Notes under the pieces: generated by a model | Seen by the model: only the letters and a program-made list of their open reading frames with translations | Databases searched by the model: none | What the model was told of the DNA's origin: nothing | Assembly (NCBI RefSeq): GCF_014836775.1 | Contig: NZ_JACSQD010000001.1 | Span: 172,255-236,254, forward strand | Reading direction: 5' to 3' | Source of the DNA: Arthrobacter gallicola | GTDB lineage: Bacteria > Actinomycetota > Actinomycetes > Actinomycetales > Micrococcaceae | Length of the DNA: 64,000 nucleotides | Program-made: the position numbers and the translations under genes | Shown here: positions 1 through 6,942 of the stretch, in pieces | Numbering within the stretch: the first letter of the stretch is position 1 | Layout of the letters: each line of letters begins with the position of its first letter

Positions 1-1
1 C

Positions 2-379
2 GGACCGGCGGCCGACGGGAGGTTCGCGCCGGTCGCCCGCAGCGACGTCGCCGATTCCGCTTTCCGGATCCTCAGGGATCCGCAGCCCCACGCCGGCGCC
101 ACCTACACTCTGACAGGTCCGCAGTCCCTCAGCATGCGCGATGTTGCCGATACCCTGACCAGAGTCACCGGGCAACAGGTCACCTACCATGCCGAATCGC
201 TTGATGAAGCTGTCGAATCCCGCCGCGCCGCCGGTGCCTCGGAGTGGCAGGCAGTGGCCTGGGCAACCAGCTACGCGGCCATAGCAACCGGTGAACTCGC
301 CCGGGTCAGTGACGACGTGGCAGCGCTGACCGGCACGCCGCCGCTGAGCTTCGAAGACCATCTGCGCACCCGAAGGTAG
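2..379 (+). CDS. NAD(P)H-binding (NmrA/QOR2-like) protein, C-terminal part
   Basis: Only the last 125 codons lie in the window; the reading frame is open from base 2 and the start is upstream. The pattern 'VARSDVADSAFRIL' followed by a 'TYTLTGPQSLS' strand is typical of the C-terminal half of atypical short-chain reductases of the NmrA / NAD(P)H:quinone oxidoreductase type 2 group, which use a Rossmann fold in the cytoplasm. The cofactor-binding glycine motif is N-terminal and so cannot be checked. It ends 53 bases before the next gene, which has its own promoter. Confidence 0.75.
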   Translation, partial: GPAADGRFAPVARSDVADSAFRILRDPQPHAGATYTLTGPQSLSMRDVADTLTRVTGQQVTYHAESLDEAVESRRAAGASEWQAVAWATSYAAIATGELARVSDDVAALTGTPPLSFEDHLRTRR

Positions 380-420
380 TGTTCATCTCCCGGACCCTTC
401 CCAACCACTGGACCCGTGGC

Positions 421-426
421 TAGGGT
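421..426 (+). promoter_or_regulatory. -10 box of a leaderless promoter
   Basis: TAGGGT is followed by exactly six bases and then the ATG at 433. This is the actinobacterial leaderless arrangement, where transcription starts at or next to the start codon. No Shine-Dalgarno sequence precedes the gene. Confidence 0.6.
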
Positions 427-432
427 CGAAGT

Positions 433-750
433 ATGAATCAGGTACTAGTTGGCCCCGTCGCGGACTTTTTACGGGAATGCACCATCACCGGACTGGATGA
501 AACCGAGGCAACGCCCGCTGTGGACCTGTATGGGATGTACATCATCTGGTGCGAGCAGGGGGAGCTGTCACCGGCGTCGATGTCCGAATTTTCACGGCAG
601 GTCAAGGAGAGCGGCAACGAGCTGCGGCGGCGTCGCCATGAGAACATCTACCCCGGCATGCTCCCGACCGGGCCGATTCCCATTCAGTACATCCTGGAGA
701 CCGACAAAGCGCCGAGCCTGAACGGCCCCCTGAACTCCCTGGGATTCTAG
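433..750 (+). CDS. Conserved hypothetical protein, 105 aa
   Basis: I do not recognise a named family. The N-terminal half ('VADFLRECTITG', a Leu-Tyr pair, 'WCEQGELSPASMSEFSRQVKE') has the look of the small helical domain found at the C-terminus of phage-type primases (D5/P4-like), but it stands alone here and the second half is unlike it. There is no signal peptide or membrane segment. The ATG is fixed by a TAGGGT box six bases upstream, so the mRNA is probably leaderless. The family resemblance is a weak inference. Confidence 0.65.
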   Translation: MNQVLVGPVADFLRECTITGLDETEATPAVDLYGMYIIWCEQGELSPASMSEFSRQVKESGNELRRRRHENIYPGMLPTGPIPIQYILETDKAPSLNGPLNSLGF

Positions 751-873
751 CTTTGGTGTCCTCCCCGTTTGGCAGCAAGGCTCATGGAGCCTCCATCCTC
801 CGCGTTTCCGTATCCTTTCATCCCGTCGGATTCTGGGGCAGACCCCGGCGGCAGGGACCGCCGCCGTAGTTGA

Positions 874-879
874 TAGCGT
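874..879 (+). promoter_or_regulatory. -10 box of a leaderless promoter
   Basis: TAGCGT lies six bases before the ATG at 886. A perfect GGCGGC/GCCGCC inverted repeat (847-852 / 860-865) sits just upstream, near the expected -35 region, and could be a regulator site. Confidence 0.6.
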
Positions 880-885
880 GGGACG

Positions 886-1863
886 ATGACCACCTACAAC
901 AGACTCGGCACGTCCGGTCTCACCGTTTCCACCGTCGGGCTTGGCTGCAACAACCTGGGCCGCGCAGGCACCGCCACCGAATCGCAGGAAGGTACCGACG
1001 CCGTCGTGCATGCGGCCATCGACGCCGGGATCACCCTCTTTGACACCGCCGATACCTACGGGGCGGTGCCTGGACTGAGCGAGGAACGACTCGGAAAGGC
1101 GCTTGGCGCCCGGCGCGGCGACGTCATCCTGGCGACGAAGTTCGGCATGGACATGAACGGCGTCAACGGTCCGGATTTCGGCGCCCGCGGCTCCCGGCGG
1201 TACATCATGACAGCCGTCGAGGCGTCCCTGCGCCGGCTGGGAACGGACTGGATTGACCTCTACCAGTTCCACACTCCGGACCCGCTGACCCCCATCGAGG
1301 AGACACTGTCGGCGCTCGATGACCTCGTCACCAGCGGCAAGGTCCGCTACATCGGGCACTCCAACCGTGCCGGCTGGCAGATCGCCGAGGCAGAGTTTAC
1401 TGCCCGGGCTGCCCGGAGCACCCGCTTCATCTCTGCGCAGAACCACTACAACCTGCTGGACCGCCGCGCTGAACTAGAGGTCACCCCCGCTGCGGAGGCC
1501 TATGGGCTGGGTGTACTGCCGTACTTCCCGCTGGCCAACGGCCTGCTGACCGGCAAATACAGCGCAGGCAAGGCACCCGAGGGAAGCCGCCTGACCCACT
1601 CCCGCACGAATCTGCTGCAGGACGCCGACTTCGACCAGCTGCGTGAGTTCGGGCAGTTCGCTCAGGAACGCGGACTCACGGAAATCCAGGTGGCTTTCTC
1701 CTGGCTGGCCTCACGTCCGTCAGTAGCCTCGGTGATTGCCGGAGCGACCAGGCCGGAACAGATCCGTGAGAATGCCGAAGCCGCTTCCTGGGTGCCCTCG
1801 GAGAAGGACCTGGAAGAGCTGGACCGGATCTTCCCGCGGGCACCGAAGGTTGCTTTGTTCTAG
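886..1863 (+). CDS. Aldo/keto reductase
   Basis: This 325-residue protein is a full-length (beta/alpha)8 NADPH-dependent aldo/keto reductase of the YghZ/Kv-beta type, reducing aldehydes or ketones in the cytoplasm. Visible family features are the N-terminal 'LGTSGLTVSTVGLG', catalytic Asp and Tyr in 'LFDTADTYG' (about residues 51-59), catalytic Lys in 'ILATKFG', His in 'YQFHTPD', and the C-terminal nucleotide loop 'SVIAGATRPEQIREN'. The start is supported by a leaderless signal. It converges on the HxlR regulator gene, 22 bases away. The physiological substrate cannot be read from sequence. Confidence 0.92.
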   Translation: MTTYNRLGTSGLTVSTVGLGCNNLGRAGTATESQEGTDAVVHAAIDAGITLFDTADTYGAVPGLSEERLGKALGARRGDVILATKFGMDMNGVNGPDFGARGSRRYIMTAVEASLRRLGTDWIDLYQFHTPDPLTPIEETLSALDDLVTSGKVRYIGHSNRAGWQIAEAEFTARAARSTRFISAQNHYNLLDRRAELEVTPAAEAYGLGVLPYFPLANGLLTGKYSAGKAPEGSRLTHSRTNLLQDADFDQLREFGQFAQERGLTEIQVAFSWLASRPSVASVIAGATRPEQIRENAEAASWVPSEKDLEELDRIFPRAPKVALF

Positions 1864-1885
1864 GTTTGCGCCTGCGCGCGACGGC

Positions 1886-2320
1886 TCAACGAGAGAGCTG
1901 TTCAGACGCCTCGTAGTCGGCCCGGGCGGCGAAGACGTCATCCATATGTGCCTCTGCCCATCTCTTGAACTCGCGGACCGTGCCGTGCAGCGACTGGCCT
2001 AGTTCGGTGAGCTCATACGAAACAGTCACGGGAACCGTTGGCAGTGCTGTCCGGGTCACGAGTCCGTCGCGTTCAAGGGACCTCAGTGTTTGGGTGAGCA
2101 TCTTCGGGCTCACGCCGGCGAGGACTCGAGCGAGCTCTGAATACCGCATCGGGGCAGGCTGTGCATCACAGGTGGGACCGCTTCCGAGCGCCGACAGGAC
2201 GAGCGGCACCCACTTATCGGAAATACGGTCAAGCAGTTGCTGGCTCGGGCACATGGCCAGGAACGCGTTGTAGTTCGCTTTTGCCTTAGCCCGCCGGGCG
2301 GCAGCCGTCATTGTTGCCAT
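1886..2320 (-). CDS. HxlR-family transcriptional regulator
   Basis: This 144-residue protein has the HxlR/MarR-like winged helix: 'PMRYSELARVLAGVSPKMLTQTLRSLERDGLVTR' (recognition helix and wing) and 'YELTELGQSLHGTVREFKRWAEAH'. Members bind DNA as dimers and often sense thiol or aldehyde stress. A Cys near residue 24 ('LAMCPS') is in the right place for a redox sensor, though that is inference. I chose the ATG at 2320 over one seven codons upstream because an AAAGGT Shine-Dalgarno sits about ten bases before it. It is divergent from the aldo/keto reductase at 2444, the likely target; the 120-base gap contains a CTTCC-N5-GGAAG dyad at 2365-2379. Confidence 0.88.
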   Translation of the reverse strand: MATMTAAARRAKAKANYNAFLAMCPSQQLLDRISDKWVPLVLSALGSGPTCDAQPAPMRYSELARVLAGVSPKMLTQTLRSLERDGLVTRTALPTVPVTVSYELTELGQSLHGTVREFKRWAEAHMDDVFAARADYEASEQLSR

Positions 2321-2364
2321 GGTCTTGTTTACCTTTCGCATACATACGCACTTGTGGGTAACTA

Positions 2365-2379
2365 CTTCCTAACGGGAAG
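2365..2379. promoter_or_regulatory. Candidate operator between HxlR regulator and aldo/keto reductase
   Basis: A short dyad, CTTCC-N5-GGAAG, lies between the divergent genes. HxlR proteins bind inverted repeats in their own control regions. The arms are only 5 bp, so the call is tentative. Confidence 0.3.
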
Positions 2380-2443
2380 CAACTGCCCCAACAATGAGGG
2401 ACTGCCGAGAACGGCACAAGCACTCCCTGAAAGGAACGTGTCA

Positions 2444-3321
2444 ATGACACCGGATACCCAGATTCTTCCCGGCGGCACATGGAAGCTGGGCGGCCAGACG
2501 GTCACCCGATTCGGGTATGGCTCCATGCAACTCACCGGACCGTGGGTCATGGGGCCGCCCGTGGACTATGACGGAGCTATCGCGGTCCTTCGTGAAGCCG
2601 CCAATCTTGGCATTACCCACATCGACACCTCCGGGGCCTACGGCCCGCACGTGACCAACGACCTGATCAGGGCGGCGCTGCACCCCTACCCGGGCACGCT
2701 GCGCATAGCGACGAAGGTCGGCGCGGAACGGGATGCCGACGGCGGTTGGCCGACCGCCCGCCGGCGGGACCAGCTGCGTCAGCAGATCGACGAGAACCTC
2801 ACGCACCTCGGTCTCGACGTACTCGACCTGGTCTATCTGCGGGTGGGAAATGCTGAGGGGCCGGTGCCGGAACGTATCGGTGACGCCTTCCGGGTCCTGG
2901 TCGATCTGCAGCAGGAAGGCCTCATCCGTCACCTTGGAGTCAGCAACGCGACGCCGGACCAGGTCGCAGAAGCTCAGGCGATCGCACCGATCGTGAGTGT
3001 GCAGAATATGTACAACCTGGCCTACCGGCAGGACGACAGCCTTATCGACCGGCTCGCAGCGGAGGGTATCGCCTACGTACCGTTCTTCCCCCTGGGCGGC
3101 TTCAGCCCCCTGCAGTCGGAGACCCTCTCGGCAGTTGCAGCGCGGCTGAGTTCCAGGCCGATGTCCGTCGCTCTCGCCTGGTTGCTTCAACGCTCCCCGA
3201 ATATCCTTCTCATCGCGGGGACGTCTTCAGCCGCACACCTGCGGAAAATGTCACCGGCGCCGGCATCCACCTCTCAGAACAGGATCTCAGCGAGCTCAAC
3301 AGCATCGCGCGAGAAGAATAG
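2444..3321 (+). pseudogene. Aldo/keto reductase with a C-terminal frameshift
   Basis: An aldo/keto reductase starts at the ATG at 2444, with AAGGAA eight bases upstream. It shows 'ITHIDTSGAYGP' (catalytic Asp/Tyr), 'RIATKVGAE' (Lys) and 'SVQNMYNLAYR'. The frame is intact to 3244, where one G seems to be missing: in the plus-one frame the expected family ending continues (REN, then VTGAGIHLSEQDLSELNSIA and a TAG at 3319-3321). As written, the frame runs on to 3460 with unrelated sequence. The break affects only the last 26 or so residues, so the cause may be a recent mutation or a base-calling error. Confidence 0.8.
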
Positions 3322-3356
3322 CGGCACTGAGATTCCCCACCGAGGAACGCCGCAGA

Positions 3357-3392
3357 CCGCCCACCCCCGGGCAGCTGCCCGGGGTGGGCGGG
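3357..3392 (+). terminator. Strong GC hairpin after the aldo/keto reductase
   Basis: A stem of about 17 bp with one bulged C (arms around CCGCCCACCCC and GGGGTGGGCGG, centre GGCAGCTGCC) lies 36 bases after the corrected stop. There is no T-tract, as is common for actinobacterial terminators. Confidence 0.6.
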
Positions 3393-3457
3393 CGTCCGGC
3401 AGTAACGCCGTGGGTGAACTCCCGCACAGAAGACGGGCACACGTCGGCACCCCCTGT

Positions 3458-3463
3458 TAGCGT
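3458..3463 (+). promoter_or_regulatory. -10 box of a leaderless promoter
   Basis: TAGCGT is followed by six bases and the GTG at 3470. The purines before the GTG are too close to act as a Shine-Dalgarno. Confidence 0.6.
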
Positions 3464-3469
3464 CGAAGG

Positions 3470-6034
3470 GTGAGCAGCAAACCTGAACCCGCCGTCCAGT
3501 CCGCTCCCAACACCAACAGCACCGCCGGCAACGGTATGGTCCGGGTCCGCGGAGCCGAGGAGAACAACCTCCGCAGCGTCGACGTCGACATCCCCCGCGA
3601 CGCGATCGTGGCCTTCACCGGCATTTCCGGTTCCGGCAAATCATCACTGGCCTTCGGCACTATCTATGCCGAAGCGCAGAAGCGGTACTTCGAGTCCGTG
3701 GCTCCCTATGCCCGCCGGCTGATCTCCCAGGGCCACAATCCCAAGGTAGAGGCCATCACGGGGCTGCCTCCCGCCGTCGCACTCCAGCAGCGGCGCGGCA
3801 CCGCCAGCTCGCGCTCCACGGTGGGAACGCTGACCACCCTCTCCAACTCCATGCGCATGCTGTTTTCCCGCGGCGGTACCTACCCGGCCGACGCCGAGCC
3901 AGGCAGCCTGGATTCGGACGCCTTCTCGCCCAACACCGCCGCCGGCGCCTGCCGTGAATGCTCCGGCCTGGGCATCGCGCACACCGTCACCGAAGAGTCC
4001 CTGGTCCCGGATCCGTCGCTGAGTATCCGGGACGGCGCCATTGCTGCCTGGCCCGGTGCGTGGCAGGGCAAGAACCTCCGGGACATCCTGATTCACCTCG
4101 GCTACGACGTCGATGTGCCCTGGCGGAAGCTGCCGAAAAGGGACCGCGACTGGATCCTCTTCACCGACGAGCAGCCGGTGGTGACCATCACCCCGCAGCG
4201 CGACCGGGTTGCCAAACCGTACAAGGGCAGGTTCTGGAGCGCGAAAAGCTATGTGCTGCACACCCTTGCCGATTCCGGCAGCGCGAAGATGCGTGAACGC
4301 GTGCTTGAGTACATGGTCTCCGGCCCGTGCCCGGTGTGCGGGGGCGCCGGCCTGCGGCCCGAGGCATTGGCCGTGACCTTCGCGGGCCGCAACATCGCCG
4401 AACTGAACGGGGCGACGCTGGGCGAACTGGCGGAGATCATCCGGCCGACGGCGGAGCTGAAAGCCGCGGGCACCGCGTCCCGGTCTGCGTCATCGAACGA
4501 AGACACCGAAGTTGCGGTCACCATTACCCGTGACCTGCTGTCCCGGCTGGAAGCGCTGATTTCCCTGGGCCTGGGCTATCTCAGCCTCTCCCGGGCCACA
4601 CCGACCCTGTCGCCGGGGGAGATGCAGCGGCTGCGGATTGCCACGCAGCTGCGCTCCGGGCTGTTCGGCGTTGTGTATGTCCTGGATGAACCCTCCGCCG
4701 GTCTGCACCCGGCAGACGCCGAACCGCTGCTGGCCGTGCTCCAGGAGCTCAAGGACGCCGGGAACTCCGTGTTCGTCGTCGAGCACAACATGGACGTGGT
4801 GCGCAGCGCCGAGTGGATTGTCGACGTCGGGCCGCAGGCGGGCGACGGCGGCGGGACGGTCCTCTACAGCGGTCCGGTGGCCGGACTCGCCGACGTTGCG
4901 GAGAGCGCCACCCGTCCCTTCCTTTTCGGAGAATCGGAGGACACCGTTCCTGCCCGCCGCCGTGCCGAGCGCTGGCTCTCGCTGAAGGGCATCACCCGGC
5001 ACAACCTGCGGGAGCTCGACGCCGACATTCCGCTGGGCGTGCTGACGGCCGTTACCGGTGTGTCCGGTTCCGGTAAATCGACCCTGGTCAGCCAGGTGCT
5101 GGCCGAAGCGGTCGGCACCCAGGTTAATAGCGCTCCGCCGGAACCGGACGAGGACGCGGTTTCTGACGAATCCGGCGGGGCCGGAAGCGTCCCGGACCAG
5201 GATCCCCGCGTCCAGGTGCGCAGCATCGCCGGCCTGGAACATCTTGACCGGCTGGTGAAGGTGGACCAGCGTCCCATCGGCCGCACCCCGCGCTCAAACC
5301 TGGCCACCTACACGGGCCTGTTCGACGCCGTCCGCAAGCTCTACGCCTCCACGGACGAGTCTCGGGCACGCGGCTACACCGCCGGCCGGTTCTCCTTCAA
5401 CGTGGCCGGCGGCCGCTGCGAGGCCTGCCAGGGTGAAGGGTTCCTCGCCGTCGAACTCTTGTTCCTGCCCGGCACCTATGGGCCCTGCCCGGTCTGCCAC
5501 GGCGCGCGCTACAACGAGGAAACCCTGCAGGTCACCTACCGCGGCAAGTCCATTGCCGACGTGCTGGCCATGCGGGTGGAAACGGCTGCCGAGTTCCTTG
5601 CCGATCTTCCGGCGGCGGCACGCAGCCTGCAGACCCTGCTCGACGTCGGTCTGGGCTACCTGCGGCTGGGTCAGCCCGCCACGGAGCTTTCCGGCGGTGA
5701 GGCCCAGCGGATCAAGCTGGCGACGGAACTGCAGCGCGCCCGGCGCGGGCACACGCTGTACCTGCTGGATGAGCCGACCACCGGGCTGCACCCGCAGGAC
5801 GTGCAGCTGCTGCTGGCCCAGCTAAACCGGCTGGTGGACGCTGGCAACACCGTGGTGGTGGTGGAGCACTCAATGAACGTGGTGGCGTCGGCGGACTGGG
5901 TCATCGATATGGGTCCGGCCGGCGGCGACGACGGCGGACGCATCATTTGCGCCGGAACGGCCGACGAGGTGGCAGCATGCGAAGCGTCGCGGACGGCGCC
6001 GTATCTTGCTGCTGCGTTGAAGCGGCTGGGCTGA
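3470..6034 (+). CDS. UvrA-like excinuclease ABC subunit A paralogue
   Basis: This 854-residue cytoplasmic ATPase has two ABC modules. Module 1: Walker A 'GISGSGKSS' (about residue 55), zinc Cys pairs 'CRECSGLG' and 'CPVCGGAG', a signature reading LSPGE instead of LSGGE, and 'LDEPSAGLHPAD'. Module 2: 'GVSGSGKST', a second zinc module 'CEACQGEG...CPVCHGARY', 'LSGGEAQRIKLATELQ' and 'LDEPTTGLHPQD'. It is about 100 residues shorter than housekeeping UvrA (about 950), as expected for UvrA2/DrrC-type paralogues, which lack or shorten the UvrB-binding domain and are linked to resistance against DNA-binding drugs. The exact role is inferred. Confidence 0.9.
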   Translation: MSSKPEPAVQSAPNTNSTAGNGMVRVRGAEENNLRSVDVDIPRDAIVAFTGISGSGKSSLAFGTIYAEAQKRYFESVAPYARRLISQGHNPKVEAITGLPPAVALQQRRGTASSRSTVGTLTTLSNSMRMLFSRGGTYPADAEPGSLDSDAFSPNTAAGACRECSGLGIAHTVTEESLVPDPSLSIRDGAIAAWPGAWQGKNLRDILIHLGYDVDVPWRKLPKRDRDWILFTDEQPVVTITPQRDRVAKPYKGRFWSAKSYVLHTLADSGSAKMRERVLEYMVSGPCPVCGGAGLRPEALAVTFAGRNIAELNGATLGELAEIIRPTAELKAAGTASRSASSNEDTEVAVTITRDLLSRLEALISLGLGYLSLSRATPTLSPGEMQRLRIATQLRSGLFGVVYVLDEPSAGLHPADAEPLLAVLQELKDAGNSVFVVEHNMDVVRSAEWIVDVGPQAGDGGGTVLYSGPVAGLADVAESATRPFLFGESEDTVPARRRAERWLSLKGITRHNLRELDADIPLGVLTAVTGVSGSGKSTLVSQVLAEAVGTQVNSAPPEPDEDAVSDESGGAGSVPDQDPRVQVRSIAGLEHLDRLVKVDQRPIGRTPRSNLATYTGLFDAVRKLYASTDESRARGYTAGRFSFNVAGGRCEACQGEGFLAVELLFLPGTYGPCPVCHGARYNEETLQVTYRGKSIADVLAMRVETAAEFLADLPAAARSLQTLLDVGLGYLRLGQPATELSGGEAQRIKLATELQRARRGHTLYLLDEPTTGLHPQDVQLLLAQLNRLVDAGNTVVVVEHSMNVVASADWVIDMGPAGGDDGGRIICAGTADEVAACEASRTAPYLAAALKRLG

Positions 6035-6085
6035 GCTCTCCTGCTTCTGCCTCATTCCGAGGTGCGGCAGGAGGATCCGGAACGG

Positions 6086-6153
6086 CGGCAACGAAACTCC
6101 CAGCCCGCAGGGCTCGCCGGGAGTATTAAAGCCGCCTAACCCGGACCCTCCGG
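6086..6153. repeat. 68-bp hairpin repeat, left copy (flanks the RHS locus)
   Basis: About 60 of 68 positions match the copy at 17337-17404 in direct orientation. The core folds as AGCCC-GCA-GGGCT inside an outer ACTCCC...GGGAGT pair. One stem pair changes from C-G here to T-A in the other copy, which keeps pairing and suggests selection on structure. It follows the UvrA-like gene and may also act as its terminator. Confidence 0.75.
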
Positions 6154-6340
6154 CCGCCGGTAGCCGTGGCTGGCTCGGTCGGTTCGGTTCAGGCGTGCGA
6201 AGAATCAGGTGCCCAAAATTGTAGATTTCCGTAGATGGCGATCCCCCCGGATTCGATGGATCGTCTGATGCACAAAGTGTGTGTGTCGCGCAGGGGTTTG
6301 ACAGCGCGGTTGCGGATATCGACCCCTCAATTCTGATTTG

Positions 6341-6369
6341 TTGGAATTAATCAGTGATCTTGGTATCGT
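6341..6369 (+). promoter_or_regulatory. Sigma-70-type promoter of the WXG100-RHS operon
   Basis: TTGGAA (6341-6346), a 17-base spacer and TATCGT (6364-6369) form a good housekeeping promoter. This gives a 5' leader of about 65 bases before the WXG100 gene. The rest of the 408-base gap (6035-6442) holds only the hairpin repeat and AT-richer DNA. Confidence 0.65.
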
Positions 6370-6442
6370 GCGGTAGTCCGGGCGCCGGGCGCGCGCTGCA
6401 GCCGGCGGATACACGGTCATCTTACAAATGGGGGGAAATCTT

Positions 6443-6724
6443 ATGTCGCGTGTGTTGTCTACTGAGCAGGCAAAGTCTGCCATTGGCCAGGTCCAGTCCA
6501 TCATTAACGGCGGTTTTACGGACCAGATTTCGGCGCTGGATGCGCAGGGAAAGATCCTGTCGGACCCGAACGTGTGGGACGGCCCGCTGGCCGCACAGTT
6601 CCGCGGCTCCACGTGGCCTGAGACGAAGGCCGCTCTGGATAAGGCCCGCCAGGAACTCGAAGAGCTGCGCACGCAGCTGGAGAAGATCTCGCAGGATATC
6701 TTCTCCGCCGGTGGCGGCGCTTAG
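6443..6724 (+). CDS. WXG100-family (ESAT-6-like) protein
   Basis: This 93-residue helical-hairpin protein has the central W-x-G turn ('NVWDGPLAAQF', about residues 40-50) and a second amphipathic helix with heptad-like Leu/Glu ('ARQELEELRTQLEKISQDIF'). WXG100 proteins are small dimeric substrates or partners of type VII (ESX) secretion and are often encoded just before large toxins whose N-terminus pairs with them. The ATG at 6443 is preferred because a GGGGGGA purine run lies about eight bases upstream. It precedes the RHS gene by 218 bases. No ESX machinery gene is in the window. Confidence 0.85.
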   Translation: MSRVLSTEQAKSAIGQVQSIINGGFTDQISALDAQGKILSDPNVWDGPLAAQFRGSTWPETKAALDKARQELEELRTQLEKISQDIFSAGGGA

Positions 6725-6942
6725 GCGTCACGCTCTTCTCTTCGCGCAAGGCCCGGGCAGCTATTGCTGCGGCCAGCTGCCCGGGCATTAAGCGGGCTTT
6801 GGGACGGTAGTCGGGTTGGTGCCGTTCCTTTGACGCCCCGCTTTGGGGTTCCGGTGCTGTTTTCTGGGTGATTTTGCCCGGCCGAGTGCCGCGGTTTTTG
6901 TTTTCTTCTTTTCCATTTTTTGTTCAGTGGGGGGCGCTGATT

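Noticed and set aside
847..865. GGCGGC/GCCGCC hairpin upstream of 886 as a terminator
   Set aside because: It overlaps the expected -35 region of the next gene and has no T-run; it is noted only as a possible regulator site.
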